Assembly (NCBI RefSeq): GCF_900167975.1
Contig: NZ_FUZU01000001.1
Span: 716,580 to 780,579, forward strand
Source of the DNA: Ohtaekwangia koreensis
GTDB lineage: Bacteria > Bacteroidota > Bacteroidia > Cytophagales > Cyclobacteriaceae
DNA length: 64,000 bases
Reading direction: 5' to 3'
Numbering within the stretch: position 1 is the first letter of the stretch; every line of letters starts with the position of its first letter. A program made the position numbers and the translations under genes. This document shows, one piece after another, positions 9,196 through 17,002 of this stretch. The notes under the pieces are model-generated. The model was not told where the DNA came from, made no database searches, and saw nothing but the letters and a program-made list of their open reading frames with translations.

Positions 9196-9729
9196 TTAAT
9201 TAAATGAAACAATGTGGTTATACGAAACTCCATTGTAAAATACCTGTAAAGCTTCTGTTCCTTTTGCTGCCTTTAATATACCGACAACCCGGAGTTGTTT
9301 TCGGTATACACGCTCACGAATGAAATCATATGCAAGCAACAAATTACACTGTTGAATTACGTTGAGTTCAAGCAATGCTTTTTCAAAGAATGCTCTGTTC
9401 ACTTCAAAGTTGTTTATAGAGAAACGGCGCAAATTGAAGGAAAGATCTTCAGCCAACGGTGGGGCTGAAGTTTCTTCCTGTATCTTTTTGATCGCATCCG
9501 GATGATTGCTTCCAACGATCACAATTTGTTTACAGCCTTTCTCTTCCAGGTAGTGCTTTAAGCTTCGAAGCTGCAGGTCGCTATGCCCTTGCAGAACGTT
9601 ACCGGGAGAGCTGATCAAAAAAACATTATTATTCCATTTCCTCTTTGCACCCTCTACATTCTCATGGCATGCCATGATTAGTGTCTTCTCTTCCCAAAGT
9701 AACGATCTGTAAGACATTAGGCTCTTCAT
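9196..9729 (-). CDS. Degenerate beta-carbonic-anhydrase-like protein
   Basis: 177 residues that follow the beta-carbonic anhydrase fold plan from end to end: a LIMACHENV strand where CxDxR is expected, VFLISSPGNVLQ for the RNAGN strand, LRSLKHYLEEKGCKQIVIVG for the helix and strand before the GHxxCG loop, an LNVIQQCNLLL helix, and LRVVGILKAAKGTEALQVF for the final strands. C21 is kept, but the Asp and Arg of the dyad read E23 and V25, and the second zinc cysteine is absent (GSNHPDA at 73-79). It is therefore probably not a catalyst and may be a regulatory or docking partner. Its ATG overlaps the TGA of the SulP gene by 4 bases, so the two are coupled. Confidence 0.7.
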   Translation of the reverse strand: MKSLMSYRSLLWEEKTLIMACHENVEGAKRKWNNNVFLISSPGNVLQGHSDLQLRSLKHYLEEKGCKQIVIVGSNHPDAIKKIQEETSAPPLAEDLSFNLRRFSINNFEVNRAFFEKALLELNVIQQCNLLLAYDFIRERVYRKQLRVVGILKAAKGTEALQVFYNGVSYNHIVSFN

Positions 9730-11936
9730 ATAGATGCGTGTTGCACCTGATGTTTATTGAGTATATCTACGAAGCCTTCTACAAATTCGATGGCACCTTT
9801 CACTTCTTCCGGAGTGAGTTCTTCGCGTTTTTTATATACCAACAATTTATTACGATGTGATTCAATGTGGATCTCTTCCTGGTTCTCCAGATAAGCCAGC
9901 GTACTTTCACTAAAGAATTCACGTACTGCCGATTCGTTATTGCCACGCAGGTAATACTTCTTTGAGAAGAGTGGGTGATCCTTGAAGTCTATATCTTTTC
10001 CGAATGTCAGTTCAGATAATTTAGTCCAAAGCCCTTCTGGCTCTAATGCAAAATCAGGAATAGTAAACTCCAGGTCAGATACATGCAGTACGCTGATGTG
10101 TATATCGCTTTGTTCCTGACGTGCACCTTCGCTAAGTATAATATCAGCGATTTCGATTTTTGCATGGTCGCTATATTTTACCAATACGTTTTCTTCGTAT
10201 ACAATACGGTTGCCTTTTTGAATTGGAAAATCTTTATACTTCGCAGCATTGCGAACTTTCTGAGGATAGAAGTTCAAATCATTTTTATCGGCCAGCTCAC
10301 GAAGAGAAATTTGACGCGGTGTAAGTCTGATCTCAATTTTAGTAGCAGAATCTTTTGACATTTTGCGGCCCGCCAGCGGGTGATTCGAGAACGGACTGAA
10401 TTGCTCAAGACCGGTCCACACAACTTTGCCACCACTCTGATGGTAGTCTTCTTCGAAATGGTGCAGCTGCTCCATGAAAGAGTGATCCACCAGTTTTGCA
10501 TTTGAAAAATTAAACGTGATGAGTTTTCCTGGTTTAAAATGTCCGAAGAGTTTTTTATATCCTAGGAAATTTGAAAATGTAGCAGCGCCCTTTACGTTTA
10601 TAGTATATTCATCATTTGTTTCATGAAGCACATAATCGGCTTTGAACAAACTTGAAATCGGTGCACCGTTAATAATGTGGAAGATAAATTTAGTAAGTAT
10701 ACCGGCAGCAACACCAAGTAACAAATCTTCTGATACCGTTACGATAATGGTAACCACGAAGATCACAAACTGCTCAGGACCGATTTTATAGGTACCTATA
10801 AATTCTTTGGGTGATGCAAGACGATAAGCAACGGCAATCAGCATAGCAGCCAGTGCCGCATTCGGAATCATTTCTATTACTGGTATAAGCAGCAGCATCG
10901 ATACGAACAAGAACAATCCGTGGAAGAAGTTCGACCAGCGTGTACGCCCACCGTTGTTAACGTTCGCTGAACTGCGCGCAACTTCAGAGATCATCGGAAG
11001 TCCTCCTAATAAACCAGCGATTCCATTTCCAAGTGCTAAAGCTTTCAGGTCTTTATTATAGTCTGATTTACGTTTCCATGGATCAAGACCATCTATAGCT
11101 TTAACCGTTAACAAAGACTCAAGGCTGTTCACAAACAAGAACATGAACACATATTTCCAAAAAATGAATGTGTTGATGGCTGCAAAACTTGCGCTGAATG
11201 TTACGTTCTTCCAGAAGTCACCAACTGAAACGAGTGAACCTTTATACAGGCCTTTGAAGTTCAAGACTAAAGCTGTAGGGATCATGATCAATAACACCAG
11301 CATCGGAGCAGGTACTTTCTTGAATACACCACCAAGCGCAGGCAATCCGAAGATGATCACTAAACTTAACAGACCTACCAGTGCTATATGCCAATTTGCA
11401 TTCGCAATGAATACCGGTATGTGAGTATATAATTGTATAGGGCTCAAGCCTTTGGTAAGTGCAGAGTCAACACCCAGTAACACGGGAAACTGTTTCGCGA
11501 AAATAAGAACGCCAATAGCAGCCAGCATACCGTGTACAGCGGAGTGTGGAAAGAAATCGCTGAGGGATCCGAATTTCAAAAATCCGAATAGTACCTGTAT
11601 CAACGACATTACAACGACAGCACCACACGCCAGTTGTGTTGCAGATACGCCAGGTATACCCAGTCCGCCTAAATCGGCAACAGCTCCAGCACATACGGTG
11701 ATCAAGCCGGCAGCAGGGCCTTTAATGGTGAGCCTGCCACCTTGAAATATACTTACTACTAAACCGCCAATCATCGCGGTGAGCACACCCATGGCAGCAT
11801 CGAAGCCGCTGGCCTTGGCTATACCAAGACTTAAAGGAAGTGCTAATAAAAATACCAGAAACCCGGAGAGCGTGTCAGCTTTCCAGTTTTCTTTTAAGCC
11901 AGCGAGGCCATCTTTTGGAATATTTAAGGTTTTCAT
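9726..11936 (-). CDS. SulP family inorganic anion (bicarbonate/sulfate) transporter
   Basis: 736 residues. Residues 1 to about 420 form the SulP membrane domain, with the signature run LTIKGPAAGLITVCAGAV near residue 75 and many transmembrane helices. A STAS-like domain follows (about 450-540, LITFNFSNAKLVDHSFMEQL). About 190 more residues come after it, including a second folded piece (about 650-730) that I do not recognise. SulP proteins move sulfate, bicarbonate or dicarboxylates across the inner membrane. The downstream carbonic-anhydrase-like gene (4-base overlap) points to bicarbonate; the NuoC-like gene ends 8 bases upstream of this start. Substrate is inference. Confidence 0.85.
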   Translation of the reverse strand: MKTLNIPKDGLAGLKENWKADTLSGFLVFLLALPLSLGIAKASGFDAAMGVLTAMIGGLVVSIFQGGRLTIKGPAAGLITVCAGAVADLGGLGIPGVSATQLACGAVVVMSLIQVLFGFLKFGSLSDFFPHSAVHGMLAAIGVLIFAKQFPVLLGVDSALTKGLSPIQLYTHIPVFIANANWHIALVGLLSLVIIFGLPALGGVFKKVPAPMLVLLIMIPTALVLNFKGLYKGSLVSVGDFWKNVTFSASFAAINTFIFWKYVFMFLFVNSLESLLTVKAIDGLDPWKRKSDYNKDLKALALGNGIAGLLGGLPMISEVARSSANVNNGGRTRWSNFFHGLFLFVSMLLLIPVIEMIPNAALAAMLIAVAYRLASPKEFIGTYKIGPEQFVIFVVTIIVTVSEDLLLGVAAGILTKFIFHIINGAPISSLFKADYVLHETNDEYTINVKGAATFSNFLGYKKLFGHFKPGKLITFNFSNAKLVDHSFMEQLHHFEEDYHQSGGKVVWTGLEQFSPFSNHPLAGRKMSKDSATKIEIRLTPRQISLRELADKNDLNFYPQKVRNAAKYKDFPIQKGNRIVYEENVLVKYSDHAKIEIADIILSEGARQEQSDIHISVLHVSDLEFTIPDFALEPEGLWTKLSELTFGKDIDFKDHPLFSKKYYLRGNNESAVREFFSESTLAYLENQEEIHIESHRNKLLVYKKREELTPEEVKGAIEFVEGFVDILNKHQVQHASI

Positions 11937-11944
11937 GTTTTAAA

Positions 11945-12319
11945 TTATAAGCGTTGGGTAGGAAGGGATGTCAGATATAAAAAGTCAATTCCAAAGTTTT
12001 TAGCGATCTCAGATTCGAATGAATACATCGAGTGAAAATCTTTAGAGAGCGATAGCAGTTGCTTTTTATCTCCATCCATGAGTTCATGACTCAGGATCTT
12101 TATTTCACCAGTATTGATATCGTTTATATAGCAGATGAATTTTAATCCATCCCCATCCGGATAAGCTATATACTTCGAACATTGATTACTCTTCTCTTCG
12201 AGAAGCTCTGATACGATCATGTAGAAGTGGCTATAGAATAAAACCGGAATTTCAATTAATGAAACTGTTTCAGGATTCTTCACGGTCAGATAATGGGGCG
12301 AGCCTATTGTTCTGTTCAT
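11945..12319 (-). CDS. NuoC/HycE-N-like small protein
   Basis: 124 residues, no signal peptide. The C-terminal third reads MYSFESEIAKNFGIDF, which resembles the conserved signature of the complex I 30-kDa subunit (NuoC) and of hydrogenase large-subunit N-terminal domains, where an ERE...D.FGI.F stretch precedes GHPDLRR. The terminal GHPDLRR part is not kept (LYLTSLPTQRL). A region rich in acidic and Tyr residues (residues 33-90) fits the preceding sheet. It lies 8 bases upstream of the SulP start, so it is co-transcribed with it. The family match is by eye and tentative; a role as a soluble partner of the transporter is inference. Confidence 0.5.
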   Translation of the reverse strand: MNRTIGSPHYLTVKNPETVSLIEIPVLFYSHFYMIVSELLEEKSNQCSKYIAYPDGDGLKFICYINDINTGEIKILSHELMDGDKKQLLSLSKDFHSMYSFESEIAKNFGIDFLYLTSLPTQRL

Positions 12320-12498
12320 AAAAAGAAATACTAATTGAGAGAGTTGAGATCTCTGACGAAACCGACCCGGCCAAACTATAGTTGGGGAGAATTGATCAGG
12401 TCGGCTGTATCAGAAAATAAACTAAATGGAATTACGCAGCGATGCCGTATAGCATGAGCGTTGCAGGGACAAGAATGTCGGCCTGTAGTGGAAAAAAA

Positions 12499-12864
12499 TC
12501 AAATCAGGAAAACGCTGTAGAGCGTAAACAGCGGAGGCTGGTGGTCTATTCGATCACCAAACGAGAATGGTGTGAGTTTGCTTTCGTGCAGTTGAGTAAG
12601 AACGAAAGAGTGATCTGTAAAATCAATGAGCGGGAAAAAGTCAACGAGGTCAAGGACATCAGCTTTATACTCTTCTGTTTCGTCCTTTTCTTTTAATAAC
12701 TGTGGAATTACGATAGAGCTGTGATGTGCATGAACTACAACACCGTGGTTGTCTTCATTCATACTTCCATTTTGCGTCACCACTGTAAAAAAGGCCGGTG
12801 ACAGAAATTGGAATAGCAACGCTATAAGCACTATTCGCATAAGTTGTCGTGAGATTCCGGCCAT
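12499..12864 (-). CDS. Small exported protein upstream of the SulP operon, no known family
   Basis: 121 residues from the ATG at 12864; a longer form from 12885 is possible. The N-terminus has a hydrophobic signal-like segment (LMRIVLIALLFQFLSPAFF). The mature part has a histidine cluster (VVVHAHHSS), an acidic-basic patch (KEKDETEEYK), an LVDFFPLIDF stretch, a DHSF and a hydrophobic end (PPLFTLYSVFLI). This order of elements parallels the protein at 5149-5514 in front of dabA. The NuoC-like gene starts 180 bases downstream on the same strand. The function is not known to me. The shared context with two carbon transporters is the main clue. Confidence 0.6.
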   Translation of the reverse strand: MAGISRQLMRIVLIALLFQFLSPAFFTVVTQNGSMNEDNHGVVVHAHHSSIVIPQLLKEKDETEEYKADVLDLVDFFPLIDFTDHSFVLTQLHESKLTPFSFGDRIDHQPPLFTLYSVFLI

Positions 12865-12992
12865 GTTAACGTATCGTGATTGCAAAGGTCAATAGTTTTT
12901 CAACAAATATTATGCAGTGAATATATTATTTTTTTTAATGTAAGACATATATCTGTTTTGTTATGTTTCCAACTAACGTTTGCGCCATACAT

Positions 12993-14048
12993 CTAATACT
13001 TCTCTAGGAACTTCATTAACGTCTTGATCTCTTTGTCTTTTAATGCCGGAAAATTAGCAATCCGGAAGGTTACGGGCTTAAAGGTGCCATATCCTTCTCC
13101 CAATAAAATACCTTCTTTCTTCGCGCTCTTCTTAATAGCACTCACTGTATTTTCATCGGCCGTTACCGGGATAACAGTATGCGATTGAACCCCTTCTTCA
13201 GTAACAAAGTGTTGTATGGTTTTTCGTTGTTTTAAAAAATTGACCCAGTTAGTGTACCGATTTAAGGTTATGTCATGTGTGGTTTTTATGGAGTCCATAT
13301 TCTCGAGCACGCGCATCAGTAAATAAATACCGAGCACGTTTGGCGTAAAAGGAGTCTGCCATTTGTCCATCATCTCTATCATGAACGGAAGACTGTTGTA
13401 GTGATTTTTTTCGTTTACAGTTTTTACGCGCTCTATAGTTTGTGGTGAACAAACCATGATTCCTAAACCGGCAGGAAGTCCAAAACATTTTTGCACCGAT
13501 GCCAGCCATATGTCCGCAGCCTTGAAGTCAAGATCAATTCCTGCCATAGATGATGTAGCGTCAATTGCTACCAGGTAGGAGGGATTGTTTTTTTTGATTG
13601 CCCTTATAGTGGCGTTCGTTACCTGCGTGCCGTTTGATGTTTCATTTTGAGTGATGCAGATAATACCTTCTTTCAGATCAAAGATCAGTTTCTTGGCATC
13701 CAGCTTTTCATTCACATTAAAAGGTAACGGTTCTGCAAACGGTCGGATTCTTTTGGTATAGTCAAACCATTTTTGCCCAAACGAACCATTATATAAATGA
13801 TAACTCTTATCCGTTACTATAGATTGAGCAATGATCTCCCAGCACTCCGTAGCTGACGAAGTAAAGAATACAGTATAATTCTTAGGGATGTTTAGTTTTT
13901 GCTTTAGCAATTTTATAGTCTGTTCAGACATCTTTACGAAATCATCACTGCGATGATTGATGCTCATGATGCCCAATGCAAAAGCATCTTTTACATATTT
14001 TGGTATCTCATCATACACACGGGAGGGGCCTGGATAAAAAGAGATCAT
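12993..14048 (-). CDS. Class V aminotransferase (SerC / alanine-glyoxylate type)
   Basis: 351 residues of the fold-type I, class V PLP aminotransferase family. It starts with FYPGPSRVYDEIP and has INHRSDDF near residue 30, as in phosphoserine and alanine-glyoxylate aminotransferases. The PLP-binding lysine is K187 in WLASVQKCFGLPAGLG, with the cofactor aspartate in AIDATSS (D163). Start ATG at 14048. It is slightly shorter than typical SerC (about 360), and the next serine-pathway gene is not adjacent, so phosphoserine aminotransferase is likely but not proven. Cytoplasmic. Confidence 0.82.
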   Translation of the reverse strand: MISFYPGPSRVYDEIPKYVKDAFALGIMSINHRSDDFVKMSEQTIKLLKQKLNIPKNYTVFFTSSATECWEIIAQSIVTDKSYHLYNGSFGQKWFDYTKRIRPFAEPLPFNVNEKLDAKKLIFDLKEGIICITQNETSNGTQVTNATIRAIKKNNPSYLVAIDATSSMAGIDLDFKAADIWLASVQKCFGLPAGLGIMVCSPQTIERVKTVNEKNHYNSLPFMIEMMDKWQTPFTPNVLGIYLLMRVLENMDSIKTTHDITLNRYTNWVNFLKQRKTIQHFVTEEGVQSHTVIPVTADENTVSAIKKSAKKEGILLGEGYGTFKPVTFRIANFPALKDKEIKTLMKFLEKY

Positions 14049-14245
14049 GGTGTTTTTTGTTTATGCTTAATGGATCAAAGCTAATAAATTATGCCATGCA
14101 AGTTTGCTGCAACATGGGCAACGTCCTTCAACTAAAGTATATTTCCTAGAACCTATGGCTGGTTCAGATCAGCTTATGTTTCCTGGTTCTGAAATAATTC
14201 GTTTTACACGCGTGTAATTACAAGTATATATTGCTCTAACGCAAA

Positions 14246-14677
14246 TTAACTTTTCGCATGTACTGATTTGAAATACTCAATTGCGAGCGCATATCCCTCC
14301 ATACCAAAGCCCGTCATCATGCCTACACATTTAGAAGTGATGAGACTTTTGTGGCGGAATTCTTCGCGCGCATATACATTCGAAATATGAACTTCTACAG
14401 TCGGAGTTTTAATCGCACCAATAGCATCGTGAATCGCTATAGAAGTATGTGTATACGCTCCTGCATTGATGATGATTCCATCGAAATTAAAACCGGTCTC
14501 GTGCAGCTTGTTAATGATCTCGCCTTCTACGTTCGATTGATAGTAATGAAGTTCGCAAGCGGGAAAGCGCTTCTTCAATGTTTCAAAAAAATCATCGAAA
14601 GAGATATTGCCATAGACAGTAGGTTCACGCTTGCCGAGCAAATTTAAATTCGGGCCATTGATGATCTGTAATTTCAT
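14246..14677 (-). CDS. aroQ: 3-dehydroquinate dehydratase, type II
   Basis: 143 residues from the internal ATG at 14677, where the family's start begins (KLQIINGPNLNLLGKREP); codons upstream of this do not fit the family. It performs the third step of the shikimate pathway, turning 3-dehydroquinate to 3-dehydroshikimate. Type II hallmarks are visible: the catalytic tyrosine region (TVYGN), the QSNVEGEIINKLHE helix, the INAGAYTHTSIAIHDA loop, and VEVHISNVYAREEFRHKS that binds substrate. It is divergent from xerD with about 70 bases between starts. Cytoplasmic dodecamer in the family. Confidence 0.95.
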   Translation of the reverse strand: MKLQIINGPNLNLLGKREPTVYGNISFDDFFETLKKRFPACELHYYQSNVEGEIINKLHETGFNFDGIIINAGAYTHTSIAIHDAIGAIKTPTVEVHISNVYAREEFRHKSLITSKCVGMMTGFGMEGYALAIEYFKSVHAKS

Positions 14678-14748
14678 TTCAGTTGTGATATTAGCGAAAG
14701 TTAAAGGCATGATTGAAAAATAAAAACTTCTTTCTCTTAATATTGAGT

Positions 14749-15657
14749 ATGAATTGGGAAATGCAGGTTCGTCATTTTAGTAATTACCTGAAGATAGAAC
14801 GCTCGCTGGCTGCTAACTCGGTGGAAGCTTACATTCATGATGTACAGATGCTGCAGCAATTCATTGCCATGAAAGATCCGCAGCGCTCACCACTCCAGGT
14901 TACGACCAAAGTGTTGCAGGGATTTCTGGAGTATATCAACGAACTAGGAATGAGTGCCTATAGCCAGGCGCGAATACTTTCCGGTATTAAAGCATTCTAT
15001 AAGTATATGTTGTTTGAAGAGTTGATCGATAAAGATCCTACAGCATTAATTGAAGGACCTAAATTAGGACGTAAGTTACCGGATACGTTGAGTTATCCGG
15101 AGATTGAAAAACTTTTCAATGCCATTGATATGTCTTCTGCAGAGGGAGGACGCAACCGTGCTATGCTGGAGGTGTTGTACAGTTCCGGTTTGCGCGTGAG
15201 TGAACTCACGGATCTTAAAATGAACAATGTTTATTTTGATATAGGTTTTCTCCGCATAGTGGGTAAAGGAAATAAGGAACGTCTGGTGCCCATTGGACGT
15301 GATGCCATGAAGTTCCTTAAAATTTATATTGATGAAATTCGCGGTAAACATCCGCATAAGCCGCCGCAGAAAGATTCAGAGATTTTTGTGTTTCTGAATC
15401 GTAATGGTAAAAAGCTCACCCGCGTGATGATCTTCACCATCATCAAGCGCCTGGCATCCAGTATTGCGCTAAACAAAACAATCAGCCCTCATACGTTCCG
15501 ACATTCATTTGCAACACACCTGATAGAAGGTGGTGCAGATCTGCGTGCCGTTCAGGAAATGTTGGGCCATGAATCGATTACCACCACTGAAATATATACT
15601 CACCTTGATAGAGACTATTTACGTCAGGTGATCCAGGAGTTTCATCCACGTTCATGA
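14749..15657 (+). CDS. xerD: Tyrosine recombinase XerD
   Basis: 302 residues from the ATG at 14749; an upstream TTG would add 12 residues of no known homology. The N-terminal SAM-like core-binding domain (residues 1-90) is followed by the catalytic domain. The catalytic set is visible: R149 (SGLRVSELTDL), the HxxR of HTFRHSFATHL, the histidine of GHESITTTEIY and the nucleophile Y283. The SHTFRHSFATHLIEGGADLRAVQ-type block marks a Xer chromosome dimer resolution enzyme rather than a phage integrase. It would work with FtsK, encoded at 28187 in the same window, at a dif site that I did not find here. Confidence 0.93.
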   Translation: MNWEMQVRHFSNYLKIERSLAANSVEAYIHDVQMLQQFIAMKDPQRSPLQVTTKVLQGFLEYINELGMSAYSQARILSGIKAFYKYMLFEELIDKDPTALIEGPKLGRKLPDTLSYPEIEKLFNAIDMSSAEGGRNRAMLEVLYSSGLRVSELTDLKMNNVYFDIGFLRIVGKGNKERLVPIGRDAMKFLKIYIDEIRGKHPHKPPQKDSEIFVFLNRNGKKLTRVMIFTIIKRLASSIALNKTISPHTFRHSFATHLIEGGADLRAVQEMLGHESITTTEIYTHLDRDYLRQVIQEFHPRS

Positions 15658-15685
15658 ATTTTGTAAATTACAGTAGAGCGTTAGT

Positions 15686-15709
15686 AGGTAACAAGGTTTG
15701 GTGTTACCT
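15686..15709. repeat. Perfect 8-bp inverted repeat downstream of xerD
   Basis: Arms at 15686-15693 and 15702-15709 with an 8-base loop, 28 bases after the xerD stop. No T-run follows, so it is a hairpin without a clear terminator signature. Confidence 0.4.
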
Positions 15710-15774
15710 TCACGCCTGAGTATTCGTAACGTTAGACTGGCAATGTGTTGTTGAATGCTCGTAATTATATACAA

Positions 15775-16329
15775 ATGAAAAAATATACTATATCCACTGT
15801 TTTATTATTCTGTAGCCTTTCAATCATGGCGCAATCTTTCAAGATTGTGAAGGCCCCGAATGTTGACGTTTCCGTGTTCGAGACTTTTACGGTCGCAAGA
15901 GGTGAGTTAATAACACCGAAAGACGAGCGGAAGATAAGCGAAGATGAACTCTTTAAAAAAATGAAGACTGCTATTGTTACAGAGTTTGAAGCAAAGGGAT
16001 ATCGTTTTGTGGATGACTCGTCAGCACAGCTTATTGTAAGTTATGTTACGGGATCATTCAAACTTACCAATTCTGAAAATCTGGGTCCGTTAGGCGAGAC
16101 TCCTGCATCTACTGCAGCGGATGTTGATCAATCGCGCTCGTGGTCACGTGATTTTAGAGAGAGCTTACTTGAAATTCAAGTAAGTGATCTGCGTTCAAGC
16201 AAAGAGCTTTGGAAAACCAGTGGCACCATTTTGATTGATTCCAGTGACACCAAACTGATTGATAGCTCGGTATATAAAGCGCTTAAGAAATTTCCGAAGC
16301 GTAAGAAGAAAGTTAATAACGAACCATAA
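15775..16329 (+). CDS. DUF4136 domain lipoprotein-like exported protein
   Basis: 184 residues from the ATG at 15775, chosen since it gives the signal peptide MKKYTISTVLLFCSLSIMAQ. The mature part matches DUF4136: the opening strand FETFTVARGE, a helix with KKMKTAIVTEFEAKGYRFVD, the strand AQLIVSYVTGSF, and the closing LEIQVSDLRSSKELWKTSGTILID. Proteins of this family are exported and usually periplasmic or lipid-anchored; no function is established. The signal peptide has no lipobox cysteine, so this one is probably periplasmic. A bidirectional terminator follows the stop. Confidence 0.85.
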   Translation: MKKYTISTVLLFCSLSIMAQSFKIVKAPNVDVSVFETFTVARGELITPKDERKISEDELFKKMKTAIVTEFEAKGYRFVDDSSAQLIVSYVTGSFKLTNSENLGPLGETPASTAADVDQSRSWSRDFRESLLEIQVSDLRSSKELWKTSGTILIDSSDTKLIDSSVYKALKKFPKRKKKVNNEP

Positions 16330-16361
16330 AAAATGCCTGACTGCGAAGCCAGGCATTTTTA
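16328..16361. terminator. Bidirectional intrinsic terminator
   Basis: A perfect 11-bp stem (16329-16339 with 16350-16360) with a 10-base loop and A/T runs at both ends. It lies between the convergent DUF4136 gene and the barrel gene at 16380 and serves both. Confidence 0.9.
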
Positions 16362-16379
16362 GTATAAGTATATAGCGTA

Positions 16380-16892
16380 TTAGCGCAGGTTGAATTTTAA
16401 ACCAGCAGAGATTACGATTTGGTCAAAGTCACCAATGGTTGCACGAATTTCAGAAAAGGGTACGAAACTTTTGTTTACTTCAAAGTTGATACCACCACCA
16501 ACGTTTAAACCGATTTCAACATCGCTGTTGTCATTGACTCTGTTGTCATCCCAATCAGTATGCCAACGCGTAAAGTTTAATCCACCAAAGCCATAGAACT
16601 CAAAGATGTCTTTGTTGTAAAAATAATAGTTAGCATTCACGTTTACTTCAAGGAAGTTAACATCGTATGGTCCGCGATCTTCAGGGAAATAAAGGATGAA
16701 CTGAGGAGAAATCGTTACTTTCTTTGCTACTTTAAATTCACCGATTCCGCCAATTCCTACTTCATCAATGTCGCCTGATGCTGCTGCCAAAAAGAAACCT
16801 AAACGGTTCTTAACGGCTTCCTGTGCCTGCACATTGTTTGCGAACGTAAGGGCAAAGAATGTGATTGACGCAATAACTAAAAGTTTTTTCAT
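16380..16892 (-). CDS. Small outer-membrane beta-barrel protein
   Basis: 170 residues with a signal peptide (LLVIASITFFALTFANNVQAQ) and an eight-strand-like pattern of alternating residues: LGFFLAAASGDIDEVGIGGIGEF, ISPQFILYFP, EVNVNANYYFY, FEFYGFGGLNFT, EIGLNVGGGINFE and the last strand QIVISAGLKFNLR. The size and the glycine-rich strand pairs fit an OmpW/OmpX-like or opacity-like barrel. There is no sign of a pore-lumen motif, so a function cannot be assigned. It stands alone between a terminator and pyrD. Confidence 0.8.
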   Translation of the reverse strand: MKKLLVIASITFFALTFANNVQAQEAVKNRLGFFLAAASGDIDEVGIGGIGEFKVAKKVTISPQFILYFPEDRGPYDVNFLEVNVNANYYFYNKDIFEFYGFGGLNFTRWHTDWDDNRVNDNSDVEIGLNVGGGINFEVNKSFVPFSEIRATIGDFDQIVISAGLKFNLR

Positions 16893-16989
16893 AGATAAGC
16901 TAAAAGTTTATTTAGGCCGCGAACATACTATTTTTTAACATTAACAATAGGTGAATTCCGCCAGTAGTTATTATCCTTGCCTAACTGTA

Positions 16990-16997
16990 TATCTTTG
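16990..16997 (+). promoter_or_regulatory. Candidate -7 promoter element of pyrD (TATCTTTG)
   Basis: An exact TAnnTTTG match five bases before the pyrD ATG at 17003, with TTA at the -33 position (16968-16970). If used, the mRNA has a leader of only a few bases. Confidence 0.45.
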
Positions 16998-17002
16998 TCT
17001 TT

